Positions 44,807 to 53,348 of a stretch of DNA of 64,000 nucleotides are shown here, one piece after another. Source of the stretch: Rhizobium sp. NZLR1 (GTDB lineage Bacteria; Pseudomonadota; Alphaproteobacteria; Rhizobiales; Rhizobiaceae); NCBI RefSeq assembly GCF_017357385.1, contig NZ_CP071632.1, positions 3,925,501-3,989,500 on the forward strand, in the 5' to 3' direction. A program made the translations under genes and the position numbers. The first letter of the stretch is position 1, and every line of letters starts with the position of its first letter. The notes beneath the pieces are model-generated. The model made no database searches, was not told the origin of the DNA, and saw only the letters and a list, made by a program, of their open reading frames with translations.

Positions 44807-46261
44807 TCAATGCGCCAGCGATTTTATCGCCGGATAGAGTGCGCGGTAGCGCTTGTAGGCATCCTCATAAGTGCCGCTCAGTGCAGACACCGGCTCGATC
44901 GTGCCCGATGTCACCGGCGGCGTGCAGACGGCAATCGGATCTGCCCCGGTTGCCGCGATAAGACCGAGGCGGGCGGCGCCGAAGGCCGCGCCAAAATCGC
45001 CATCGGCCGGCAGGTCGACCGGAACGCCGAGCGCGGTCGCGATCGACGCCAGCCAGTAACGCGAGCGCGAACCGCCGCCGATTGCCGTGACGCGGGATAT
45101 GCCGGTGCCGGCCGAGCGCAGCGCTTCGAGATTATCGCGGATGGCAAAGGCAACACCCTCGAGCACCGCCTGGGTCAGCACGACACGGCTGCTTTCATGT
45201 TCGAGGCCGATGAAGGCGCCGCGGATGACGGCATCATTGTGCGGCGTGCGCTCACCGGAGAGATAGGGGAGAAAGCTGACGCCGGTCGGCGCCTTCAGCG
45301 TCTCGCCGAGTTCTCCGGTCAGGTCGGCGGCCGATTTGCCGGTGACCCCGGAATGCCAGTTAAGCGCATCGGTGGCCGACAGGATGACGCCCATCTGGTG
45401 CCAGGTGTTCGGCAGCGCGTGGCAGAAGGCATGCACGGCGCTTTCCGGCTTCGGCAGATAGGAGCCGTTGGCGGCAAAAAGCACGCCCGACGTGCCGAGC
45501 GAGACGAAGGCGGCGCCGTCGCTGACCGTGCCCATGCCGCAGGCCGAGGCTGCATTGTCGCCCGCGCCGCCGGCAACGACGGCATCGCCGGAAATGCCCC
45601 ATTGCGTAGCAAGTTCCGCCCGCAGCTTGCCGGCCTGCTCGGTGCCTTCGACGAGTGCCGGCATCTGCTCCTTGGAAAGATTGGTGGCAGCCAGCAGTTC
45701 GGACGACCAGGCCCGCTTGCCGGTATCAAGCCAGGAAGTGCCGGCCGAATCCGACATTTCGGAGATATATTCGCCGGTCAGCCAAAGACGCAGATAATCC
45801 TTCGGCAGCAGCACCTTGGCGATCCTGGCAAAGACATCGGGCTCATGCTTCTCGACCCAGGCGAGCTTCGGCGCCGTAAAGCCAGGAAAGACGATATTGC
45901 CGGTAAGCGCGCGGAAGCGCGGATCGGCATCGAGGGCCGCAGCCTCGACGTGGCTGCGCGTGTCGTTCCAGAGAATGCAGGGACGCAGCACCTTGTCGGT
46001 GGCATCGATGAGCGTCGCGCCGTGCATCTGGCCGGAAAGGCCGATGCCCTTGACTGCAGCCAGCTCCTTCGGATGTTTCGCCTTGAGGCCGGCGACGGCC
46101 TCCTCCGTCGCACGCACCCAGTGGGCCGGCTCCTGCTCCGACCAGCCAGAATGCGGACGCGAGACGTCGAGCGCACCATTGGCCGAGCCGACGATCTTCT
46201 GATCGCCGTCGATCAGCATCGCCTTGACGCCGGAGGTTCCGAGATCGAGACCGAGATACAT
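44807..46261 (-). CDS. xylB: Xylulokinase
   Basis: 484 residues of the FGGY kinase family. N-terminal YLGLDLGTSGVKAMLID and GIGLSGQMHGATLID, and the C-terminal ATP-site region VTAIGGGSRSRYWLAS. It phosphorylates D-xylulose to D-xylulose 5-phosphate. AAGGAGA precedes the ATG. It starts 19 nt after the lacI gene and is followed by xylA. Confidence 0.95.
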   Translation of the reverse strand: MYLGLDLGTSGVKAMLIDGDQKIVGSANGALDVSRPHSGWSEQEPAHWVRATEEAVAGLKAKHPKELAAVKGIGLSGQMHGATLIDATDKVLRPCILWNDTRSHVEAAALDADPRFRALTGNIVFPGFTAPKLAWVEKHEPDVFARIAKVLLPKDYLRLWLTGEYISEMSDSAGTSWLDTGKRAWSSELLAATNLSKEQMPALVEGTEQAGKLRAELATQWGISGDAVVAGGAGDNAASACGMGTVSDGAAFVSLGTSGVLFAANGSYLPKPESAVHAFCHALPNTWHQMGVILSATDALNWHSGVTGKSAADLTGELGETLKAPTGVSFLPYLSGERTPHNDAVIRGAFIGLEHESSRVVLTQAVLEGVAFAIRDNLEALRSAGTGISRVTAIGGGSRSRYWLASIATALGVPVDLPADGDFGAAFGAARLGLIAATGADPIAVCTPPVTSGTIEPVSALSGTYEDAYKRYRALYPAIKSLAH

Positions 46262-46280
46262 GGGGTATTCTCCTTTGCCG

Positions 46281-47303
46281 TTACGGCAGATTGTCTTTCA
46301 GAAATATGTCGAGGCGGATGCGCTCTTGCGCTTCGATGACGGCAAGCCCGTCCGCCTTGGCTTTCAATACACGGATGGCGCTACGCACTTCATGGCCGGC
46401 GTCCTGGTTGAGGATCGCATCGATCGTATTGTCGACGAGTGCTGCGCGCGTATGGGCGGTGAGCTCGTGGGCGATGACCGTCAGCGTCCGGCCGACGGCC
46501 TTCTCCTTCAACGCCCGGATCAGGCCGCGATTGCCGGCGCCTAGGCTGTAGACGCCGATGATATCGGCATTCCCGAGCGCGTCGGCAACGAGCCTATGGG
46601 CGACCTCGGGGTCGTCGCGGCCTTCGAGAACCGGCAGGATCGCAAGATGCGGAAACTCCGCAGCCATGACTGCGGCAAAGCCCTCCAGCCGCTCGCGATG
46701 GTCGCGCACCAGCATGGAGCCGGCGAGCACGGCGATCTCGCCCTTTCGCGATCCGAGAAATCGCCCGAGCAAGCGGGCCGCTGTACGGCCGGCCGCGATA
46801 TTGTCGACGCCGGCATAATGATGGCGCAGCGATCCGGTGAGATCGGAAACCAGGGTGACGATGGGAAAGCGCTCGCGCACCAGCCTGTCGACGGTGGCGC
46901 GCACGTCAGGTGCATCGGTCGCGACCATCGCGATGCCGCAAGGCCTCTCCCGGGAAAGCTCTTCGAGCACGGAGACAAGGGCTGCCGGATCGAAAGCCGG
47001 CACCTCGATGGTGCGGATATCGGTACGCTCGGCCGGCGAGCGAAGCACCGCCTGCCGGATCTCGGCATTGAGCCCGTGCATGAAGGAATTGTCGCTGGCC
47101 GGAAGGATGAACACCAGTGGATAGGTACGTCCCTTGGCGAGATTGGCGGCGGCGACGTCTCTGATATAACCGAGCTCACGGATCGCCGTTTCGACCTTCT
47201 CCCGCGTGACGTGACGCACACCTGGGCGCTGGTTGAGAACCCGGTCGACAGTCGCAAGACTGACACCGGCGGCAGCGGCGATATCGTGAACTGTAGGCCT
47301 CAT
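46281..47303 (-). CDS. LacI-family regulator of the xylBA operon
   Basis: About 340 residues. Helix-turn-helix TVHDIAAAAGVSLATVDRVL, and a ligand domain with PLVFILPASDNSFMHGLNAE. AGGAGGA precedes two adjacent ATGs (47306 and 47303). It heads the operon lacI-xylB-xylA and a 20-bp palindrome lies just upstream, so autoregulation with xylose as likely inducer is expected. The VDRVLNQRPGV hinge-side variant is typical of a rhizobial LacI subgroup. Confidence 0.9.
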   Translation of the reverse strand: MRPTVHDIAAAAGVSLATVDRVLNQRPGVRHVTREKVETAIRELGYIRDVAAANLAKGRTYPLVFILPASDNSFMHGLNAEIRQAVLRSPAERTDIRTIEVPAFDPAALVSVLEELSRERPCGIAMVATDAPDVRATVDRLVRERFPIVTLVSDLTGSLRHHYAGVDNIAAGRTAARLLGRFLGSRKGEIAVLAGSMLVRDHRERLEGFAAVMAAEFPHLAILPVLEGRDDPEVAHRLVADALGNADIIGVYSLGAGNRGLIRALKEKAVGRTLTVIAHELTAHTRAALVDNTIDAILNQDAGHEVRSAIRVLKAKADGLAVIEAQERIRLDIFLKDNLP

Positions 47304-47334
47304 CATTCCTCCTGACGAGACCATTAGCGCCAAA

Positions 47335-47354
47335 TTTGATGTACGTAAATCAAA
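47335..47354. promoter_or_regulatory. Candidate LacI-type operator of the xyl operon
   Basis: TTTGATGTACGTAAATCAAA: 6-bp arms TTTGAT/ATCAAA around GTACGTAA, 32 nt upstream of the lacI start. Confidence 0.6.
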
Positions 47355-47464
47355 AAATCGAACAGGCCGGTTCCCTTATCGATTTTCCGGTATTGATATC
47401 TGCTTCGGACTGATCCCGCCAGCGATCATCCGCCCGATGGCATAGAGGTCGGAAACCGGCAAAC

Positions 47465-47490
47465 AAAAAGGCCCTCCGGAGAGGGCCTTT
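47465..47490 (-). terminator. Rho-independent terminator after emrB
   Basis: Stem AAAGGCCCTC/GAGGGCCTTT with a 4-nt loop, followed on the minus strand by TTTTTG; 21 nt after the emrB stop. Confidence 0.85.
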
Positions 47491-47511
47491 CAAGGGGCGG
47501 CAGGCCGGAGG

Positions 47512-49110
47512 TCAGTGGCCGCCACCGCCTCCCCCGCCTTGCGGCGCAGGTTTCTTGATCATGGCGACACCGAGGATCATCGCAACGAAAAGCGCGGTCA
47601 GGATGAGGAACACGTCGCTGAAAGAGAGGACGATCGCCTGCTTGGTGGCCAGACCGACCATCTGCTTGATCGCGACCGAGGCGCCATCCATGCCATAGGT
47701 GTTGAAATTGGCGGTCATGTTGTTCATCTGGTCGATCGCCGCCGGATTGCCCCAGTCCATATTCTCCCGCAGCCGTTCATAGTGCACGTCCTGTCGGTTG
47801 GTGAGCACGGTGTTGATGACGGCAAGACCGACGGCGCCGCCGAGGTTTCTGGTCAGGTTGAACAGGCCGGATGCGCCGCGGATGCGCGACGGCGGCATCG
47901 TGCCGAGTGCGATATTGTTGATCGGCACCATGCACATCATCAGCCCGAAACCGCGCAGGATCTGCGGGATGAACAGTTCGTAGAAATCCCAATCCGCCGT
48001 CAGGTGAATCATGATGTAGGTACCGGCGGCGAAGCTGGTGAAACCGATCACCATCATCAGGCGCAGGTCCATCTTCGTCGACAGCTTGCCGGCGATCGGC
48101 GCGGTGAAAAACATCGCAAGCCCGGAGACGAACATCGTCTGGCCGATCATCAGCGAATCATAGCCGCGGATGCGTCCAAGATAGACCGGGTAGATGTAGG
48201 TGAGGCCATAGAGGCCGATGCCCATGACGAAGGAGAAGATCGAGCCGAAGGAGAAATTCCGGTTCGAAAAGGCCTTGAGGTCGACGACGGGGAACTCCAC
48301 CGTGAAGGCGCGATAGAAGAAGATGATGGCCGCAACGCACGAGGCGACGGCAGCGATGGCGATGGAGCTGTCGTTGAACCAATCGTTCGAATTGCCCTCT
48401 TCGAGCACATATTCCATCGCACCGAGGAAGATGCCCATCGAGAAAAGCCCCCACCAGTCGAACTTCTTGAAAAGCGACAGTTCCGGCTTGTCGAAATCGA
48501 TGAAGTTCCAGGTGACGATCGTGACGATGATGCCGGGAACGATATTGACGAGGAACAGCCAGTGCCAGGAAAAGGCATGGCTGAGATAGCCGCCGACGGT
48601 GGGGCCAATGGTCGGCGCCAGCGTCGCGATCAGGCCGATGATCGGCGAAACGATGCTGCGCTTCGACGCCGGAAAGATGGTGAAGGCGGCCGCGAAGACC
48701 GACGGGATCATGCCGCCGCCGATAAAACCCTGGATGGCCCGGTAGACGATCATCTGGTCGATATTCGTCGCCGTCGCCGCAAGCGCGCTCGCCATGGTGA
48801 ACCCGGCAGCGGAGATTGCGAAGAGATAACGCGTCGAGATGATGCGCGCCAGCGTGCCCGAAAGCGGAATCATGATCACTTCGGCGATCAGATAGGCCGT
48901 CTGCACCCAACCGACTTCGTCGCTGCCGGCCGAGAGGCCGGCCTGGATTTCGGCAAGCGAGGCCGAGACGATCTGGATGTCGAGGATCGACATGAACATG
49001 CCGAGCACCATCGCGAAGAAGGCGATGAGCTTCCTCGGATCCATGTGATCCTCGGCGTGGGCGGGCGCTGCCGGAATCGTCCCTGCTGTTGCTGTCGCAC
49101 TTCCGGCCAT
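47512..49110 (-). CDS. emrB: Multidrug efflux MFS permease, DHA2/EmrB type
   Basis: 532 residues with 14 membrane helices. DHA2 motifs are LDIQIVSASLAEIQ, GWVQTAYLIAEVIMIPLSG, RAIQGFIGGGMIPSVF and GPTVGGYL. The C-terminus is Gly-rich (PAPQGGGGGGGH). It exports hydrophobic drugs by proton antiport, with EmrA spanning the periplasm. The rhizobial orthologues RmrAB/EmrAB are flavonoid-inducible and export plant phytoalexins (from the literature on R. etli and S. meliloti). GGAGG precedes the ATG, 27 nt after emrA. Confidence 0.92.
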   Translation of the reverse strand: MAGSATATAGTIPAAPAHAEDHMDPRKLIAFFAMVLGMFMSILDIQIVSASLAEIQAGLSAGSDEVGWVQTAYLIAEVIMIPLSGTLARIISTRYLFAISAAGFTMASALAATATNIDQMIVYRAIQGFIGGGMIPSVFAAAFTIFPASKRSIVSPIIGLIATLAPTIGPTVGGYLSHAFSWHWLFLVNIVPGIIVTIVTWNFIDFDKPELSLFKKFDWWGLFSMGIFLGAMEYVLEEGNSNDWFNDSSIAIAAVASCVAAIIFFYRAFTVEFPVVDLKAFSNRNFSFGSIFSFVMGIGLYGLTYIYPVYLGRIRGYDSLMIGQTMFVSGLAMFFTAPIAGKLSTKMDLRLMMVIGFTSFAAGTYIMIHLTADWDFYELFIPQILRGFGLMMCMVPINNIALGTMPPSRIRGASGLFNLTRNLGGAVGLAVINTVLTNRQDVHYERLRENMDWGNPAAIDQMNNMTANFNTYGMDGASVAIKQMVGLATKQAIVLSFSDVFLILTALFVAMILGVAMIKKPAPQGGGGGGGH

Positions 49111-49137
49111 CGGACCACCTCCGCCTTTTCTAAAGGC

Positions 49138-50346
49138 TTACTTGCTCGGCGCCGTGCGGGTGTCGACGTCGACGACGACGCTGAGGCCGGCGCGCAGACG
49201 CCCGCTGTCGAGCGCATCCTGCGGCAGCGCGATGCGCACCGGCACGCGCTGGATCACCTTGGTGAAGTTGCCCGTGGCATTTTCCGGCGGCAGCATCGAA
49301 AAGACCGAGCCGGAAGCCGGCGAGATCGATTCGACGGTCCCGACCACAGGATGATCGCTATAGGCATCGACATGGACGTTGACCTTCGAGCCGGGCACCA
49401 GATGCTGGATCTGCGTTTCCTTGAAGTTGGCGTCTATATAAAGCCGGCGCACCGGAACAAGCGCCATCAGACGCTGACCGGGAGAAACGAGATCGCCTTC
49501 CTGAACCGAGCGGTTGCCGACGATGCCGTCATAAGGTGCCTTGAGCACGGTGAAGGACAGGTCGCGGGCGGCCTTGTCGCGCGAGATTTCCAGCGAACGG
49601 ACCGAGCCTTCGGCCTCCTTGCGTTGGGCCTGGAGAATGGTGATGTTAGCCTGCGCAGCAGTGATGTTGGCATCGCCGCCGGCAAGATTGGCCTTGGCCT
49701 GGTCGAGAGCGATATTGGCATTATCGAGATCGGCGGCGGTGCCGACCGACTTCGCCTGCAAATCGCTCTGGCGCTTCTGGGTGATCTCGGCACCGCGAAC
49801 GGCCGCTTCGAGTGCCACCTTTTGCGCCCGCGCCTGCACGAGGCTGGCATTGGCGCCTTCGATCTGCGCGTCAATGCGCTGCAGCGAAAGCTGTTCAGTG
49901 GCGATCTGGGCCTCGGCCTGATCGAGGGCGTTCTGATAGTCGCCGTTATCAAGCGTGGCAAGCACGTCGCCCGCTTTGACTTCCTGGTTGGCGACTACAT
50001 TCACTTTCGCGACGTAGCCCGTGACCTTCGGCGAAATCGTTGCAATATCGCCCTCGATATAGGCGTCGTCAGTCGACACCATGAAGCGGCCGTTCGTCCA
50101 CCATTCGTAACCATACCAGCCGCCGCCCGCGAGAAGAGCGAGAACAAAGATCGGCAGCACCGGGCTGCGGCGCTTCTTCGCAGCTGCAGCGGCCGGAGCC
50201 GGCGCCGACTGCGCAGGCGCAGATGGCATCTCGCGGGCTTCCGCCGTCGGAGCTTCTGCAACGGCCGCGACTTCAGCAGTGGCCTCTTCGGCTCCGGCGT
50301 TTTCGCTAACGATCCGCGCGACGCTGCTTTTCTGGTTGCTCGACAT
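49138..50346 (-). CDS. emrA: Membrane fusion protein of the efflux pump (EmrA/HlyD)
   Basis: About 402 residues. A Pro/Ala-rich cytoplasmic N-terminus, one membrane helix (SPVLPIFVLALLAGGGWYGY), then lipoyl half-motifs (STDDAYIEGDIATISPKVTG; VLATLDNGDY), a long helical hairpin and beta-barrel domain (VLKAPYDGIVGNRSVQEGD). First gene of the emrAB operon. I take the ATG at 50346; a GTG two codons upstream is possible. It corresponds to RmrA of R. etli. Confidence 0.92.
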   Translation of the reverse strand: MSSNQKSSVARIVSENAGAEEATAEVAAVAEAPTAEAREMPSAPAQSAPAPAAAAAKKRRSPVLPIFVLALLAGGGWYGYEWWTNGRFMVSTDDAYIEGDIATISPKVTGYVAKVNVVANQEVKAGDVLATLDNGDYQNALDQAEAQIATEQLSLQRIDAQIEGANASLVQARAQKVALEAAVRGAEITQKRQSDLQAKSVGTAADLDNANIALDQAKANLAGGDANITAAQANITILQAQRKEAEGSVRSLEISRDKAARDLSFTVLKAPYDGIVGNRSVQEGDLVSPGQRLMALVPVRRLYIDANFKETQIQHLVPGSKVNVHVDAYSDHPVVGTVESISPASGSVFSMLPPENATGNFTKVIQRVPVRIALPQDALDSGRLRAGLSVVVDVDTRTAPSK

Positions 50347-50378
50347 GGCCACTTTACCGATCTTGGAGTAAGTAATCG

Positions 50379-50451
50379 AACTGAACGGTTCGGTTCAGTT
50401 GACTTAAACCTGTTTTACCGTCATATCAAGATGTATAGAACCAATCGGTTC
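50379..50451. promoter_or_regulatory. Two TetR-type operators between emrAB and its regulator
   Basis: Site A (50379-50400) has arms AACTGAAC/GTTCAGTT around an 8-nt centre; site B (50438-50451) is GAACCAATCGGTTC with arms GAACC/GGTTC. Both share the GAAC/GTTC half-site and lie in the 152-nt divergent gap, as expected for TetR control of both directions. Confidence 0.75.
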
Positions 50452-50498
50452 GATTTCTTTTAAAGAAAAAACGAAACCGTGAACACGGTTAAGGATAA

Positions 50499-51179
50499 AT
50501 GACGCTGAAACCCGACCACGCCGCCGTCTTCAGCCCTCCCGTTGGAGGAGGCCGATTTGCTGCGGGCGAAGATCCGGCCAAGCGTCAGCAGATTCTCGCC
50601 GGCGCCAAGCGCGTCTTCATGAAGATGGGTTTCGACGCCGCCAGCATGAACGACGTGACGCGCGAGGCCGGCGTCTCCAAGGGGACGCTCTACGTCTATT
50701 TCACCAACAAGGAAGAATTGTTTTCGGCGATGATCGAGGCCGAGCGCGCCGCCTTCGTGGCGGCCGTGCGCACGGCGCTTGCCGAACATGACGATCCCGA
50801 AGCCGGTCTGTACGAATTCGGGGTGAGCTTCGTCACCCATATGACCGATGAAAAGGTCATCAGTGCCATGCGCACCGTTCTTGGCGTGCGCGACCGCATG
50901 CCGGTGCTCTGCCAACGCTTCTTCAAGGGCCCGGAAAACCTGCGCACCATCATGCGCGACTTCCTGGAACGGCACATCGCCGAAGGCAGGCTCGAAATCG
51001 ACGATATCGATCTGGCCGCCGGCCAGTTTCTCGACCTCGCCAGCGGCAGTTTCTTCAAGCTCCGCCTGTTCGGAAGCATGGAAGAGCCGCCGCATCGCGA
51101 CGAAATCGAGCGCGTCATCTGCGGCGCAATCCGGGTCTTCATGGCCGCCTACGGCGCGCGCCAGCACGAGACCGTCTGA
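50499..51179 (+). CDS. TetR-family repressor of the efflux pump
   Basis: 226 residues. TetR helix-turn-helix FMKMGFDAASMNDVTREAGV and SKGTLYVYFTNKEELF; the C-terminal domain (ERVICGAIRVFMAAYG-type end) is the ligand/dimer part. AAGGATAA precedes the ATG. Divergent from emrAB, it matches RmrR/EmrR, released by flavonoids such as luteolin in related rhizobia (literature on relatives, not seen here). Confidence 0.9.
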   Translation: MTLKPDHAAVFSPPVGGGRFAAGEDPAKRQQILAGAKRVFMKMGFDAASMNDVTREAGVSKGTLYVYFTNKEELFSAMIEAERAAFVAAVRTALAEHDDPEAGLYEFGVSFVTHMTDEKVISAMRTVLGVRDRMPVLCQRFFKGPENLRTIMRDFLERHIAEGRLEIDDIDLAAGQFLDLASGSFFKLRLFGSMEEPPHRDEIERVICGAIRVFMAAYGARQHETV

Positions 51180-51295
51180 TCCACCTTTGGCCCCACCGTT
51201 GACTGCCGCGCTCGATCGGCCAGAATCCCGCAATAGCGATCAAATCCGGATACCGGCTTTTCGTTAAGGAAGAAGCCGCAACCAGGAGATTGAGA

Positions 51296-52135
51296 ATGAG
51301 CGCCGTCGGACGGGCGATCTGGTTCATAGAGAGCCATTTCGAAAACGATCTGTCGCTGGAAGAGATATCGGAAGCAGCCGGATTGTCGCGTTACCACCTG
51401 TCGCGCGTCTTCGGGCTCGTTACCGGCCACTCGATCAGCAGCTACATAAGAGGGCGGCGCCTCAGCCGCGCCGTGCCCGCATTGATCGGCGGTTCATCCA
51501 CCATTCTCGAGGTTGCGCTTTGTGCGGGCTATGGCTCGCACGAGGCTTTCACCCGCGCCTTCCGCGACCAGTTCGGCGTGACGCCGGATGCTGCGCGTCG
51601 GCAAGGGCACGCCCGTAACCTTGTCCTGCTGGAGCCAATCAGAATGGACCCCACCCACCTCAACGACCTCGAACCGCCCCGCCTCGAAACCCTTCCGCCG
51701 ATGCTGTTTGCCGGCTTGCAGGAAACCTACCCCTATGGCGGCAACGCCGCCATCCCGTCTCTCTGGCAGAAGTTCAATGCCCATTTCGGCCATATCTCGG
51801 GACAGAAAGGCAATGTCGCCTACGGCATCTGCACCCATATCGACGGCGAGGCGGAGATATTCCGCTATATAGCCGCGGCCGAAGTCGCCGACGCCGGTGA
51901 TCTGCCGGCGGATTTTGCCACACTCAAGCTTCCCGGCCAACGTTACGTCGTCTTTGCCCACCGCGGCCATGTCTCCGGCATTCCCGCGACCATGCACAGG
52001 ATCTTCGGCACATGGTGGCCGACCTCGGGCCTGGAACATGGCGAGACGCCCGACATGTTCGAACGCTACGATGAGCGCTTCGACCCCCATACAGGCATGG
52101 GCGTCACCGAAATCTGGCTGCCGATCAGAGCATGA
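51296..52135 (+). CDS. AraC-family regulator with GyrI-like effector domain
   Basis: About 279 residues. The DNA-binding AraC domain is N-terminal (IESHFENDLSLEEISEAAGL; VALCAGYGSHEAFTRAFRDQ), followed by a GyrI/Rob-type small-molecule-binding domain (TLKLPGQRYVVFAHRGHVSG). This order matches Rob/SoxS-like activators of drug response. AGGAG lies eight bases before the ATG at 51296. Its stop codon lies in the first hairpin of a repeat element. Confidence 0.88.
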   Translation: MSAVGRAIWFIESHFENDLSLEEISEAAGLSRYHLSRVFGLVTGHSISSYIRGRRLSRAVPALIGGSSTILEVALCAGYGSHEAFTRAFRDQFGVTPDAARRQGHARNLVLLEPIRMDPTHLNDLEPPRLETLPPMLFAGLQETYPYGGNAAIPSLWQKFNAHFGHISGQKGNVAYGICTHIDGEAEIFRYIAAAEVADAGDLPADFATLKLPGQRYVVFAHRGHVSGIPATMHRIFGTWWPTSGLEHGETPDMFERYDERFDPHTGMGVTEIWLPIRA

Positions 52136-52237
52136 TGCCGAAAGTGTGAGCGGTTTTCTCATGACATCATGCTCTAACTCTTTAATTTAGAACAGGATTC
52201 AAATTTAAGGCCGACCCGGCCTTAAATCATCCTGTTC
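52128..52237. repeat. Two-hairpin rhizobial intergenic repeat
   Basis: First hairpin: GAGCATGATG (52128-52137) with CATCATGCTC (52165-52174). Second: GAACAGGAT (52190-52198) with ATCCTGTTC (52229-52237), enclosing TTTAAGGCCG/CGGCCTTAAA. From memory this sequence recurs in Rhizobium intergenic DNA. It overlaps the last codons of the AraC gene. Confidence 0.7.
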
Positions 52238-52353
52238 TAGGGAATAAAAGTCACAACGATTTCGTATACCCCCTTGCGGCGCTTGCGTAGCAGGCTACCG
52301 ACACTACATTGCGCGCGTCATTCACGCATGTGACGCAAGAGGGATATACGCTT

Positions 52354-53103
52354 ATGCAGGGAATCATGACGCTCATTCAGGATCCGGCCGCCTGGGTGGC
52401 GCTCATCACGCTGGTGGTTATGGAAGTCGTTCTCGGGATCGACAACCTGATCTTCATTTCCATTCTCACCAACAAACTGCCGCCTGAGCACCGGGAGAAG
52501 GCTCGCAAGATCGGCATCGGTCTTGCGCTCGTCATGCGCCTGGCACTCCTCGGCACCGTCGCCTGGATCGTGCAGCTGACCGAACCGCTGTTCGAGGCTT
52601 TCGGACACGGCTTCTCCTGGAAGGATCTGATCCTGATCGCCGGCGGCTTGTTCCTAGTCTGGAAAGCCACCAAGGAAATTCACCACAGCGTCGATCCTAT
52701 AGACCAGCAGGAGGATTTCATCGCGAAATCCACCACGACAGGCTTTGCATCGGCGATCGGCCAGATCCTGCTGCTCGACCTTGTCTTTTCGGTCGACAGC
52801 ATCATCACCGCCGTCGGCATGACGCCGCATCTGCCGATCATGGTGGTCGCCGTCGTCGCCGCCGTTACCGTCATGCTGGTTGCCGCAACCCCGCTTGCCA
52901 ACTTTATCGAGCGGAACCCGACGATCGTCATGCTGGCGCTCGCCTTCCTGCTGATGATCGGCACGACGCTAATCGCCGAAGGCATGGGCTTCCATGTGCC
53001 GAAGGGCTACGTCTACGCCGCCATGGCCTTCTCGGCGCTGGTCGAGGTGCTGAACATGTTTGCGCGCAATGCCCGCAAGCGCAAGCGGGAAGGCGCGCAT
53101 TGA
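52354..53103 (+). CDS. TerC/Alx-family membrane protein (probable Mn exporter)
   Basis: About 249 residues with seven membrane helices. The TerC signature [18 protein letters not shown] and its second half [18 protein letters not shown] carry the paired Asp residues needed for transport. Family members export manganese or insert metals into secreted enzymes. Start choice is between ATG 52354 and 52366. I looked for a yybP-ykoY Mn riboswitch upstream and did not see one. It is unlinked to the Ter operon. Confidence 0.9.
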   Translation: MQGIMTLIQDPAAWVALITLVVMEVVLGIDNLIFISILTNKLPPEHREKARKIGIGLALVMRLALLGTVAWIVQLTEPLFEAFGHGFSWKDLILIAGGLFLVWKATKEIHHSVDPIDQQEDFIAKSTTTGFASAIGQILLLDLVFSVDSIITAVGMTPHLPIMVVAVVAAVTVMLVAATPLANFIERNPTIVMLALAFLLMIGTTLIAEGMGFHVPKGYVYAAMAFSALVEVLNMFARNARKRKREGAH

Positions 53104-53140
53104 GGTTGAAGCGGGAAGGCGCGCCGAAAACCGGCGCGCC
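53083..53140 (+). repeat. 16-nt direct repeat and GC hairpin at the terC 3' end
   Basis: AAGCGGGAAGGCGCGC occurs at 53083-53098 and 53109-53124, spanning the stop codon. The second copy begins a hairpin GGCGCGCCG/CGGCGCGCC (53118-53140) with a 5-nt loop but no T-run. Confidence 0.6.
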
Positions 53141-53348
53141 GCTCCTCAATGCCATCGGGCCTTTGCAGGCGTGGTTTTTCTTGACGCGCCCGGTTGAATA
53201 TGGCCTAAGGCCAGCCGAACGGACGATTGGCGGATAGTGCGGGCGCATGCCCTTTTTCGGCCGGTTTGCCGATGAAGATATCTGCATCCTTCGGCCGAAC
53301 GTCGCTTTCCCTGGAAAGCCGTCCGCCGTTCATTGACGGGCCATACCA

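Noticed and set aside
47335..47354. FNR/FixK anaerobox
   Set aside because: TTGAT and ATCAA are present but the spacer is 8 nt instead of 4.
47515..50463. 982-codon plus-strand open frame across the pump genes
   Set aside because: It is antisense to emrB and emrA, both with strong family motifs and ribosome sites. Its composition (Arg, Asp, His-rich) is typical of a GC-rich shadow frame.
52238..52353. yybP-ykoY manganese riboswitch before terC
   Set aside because: Expected for some TerC genes, but I could not find its conserved loop sequences in this stretch.
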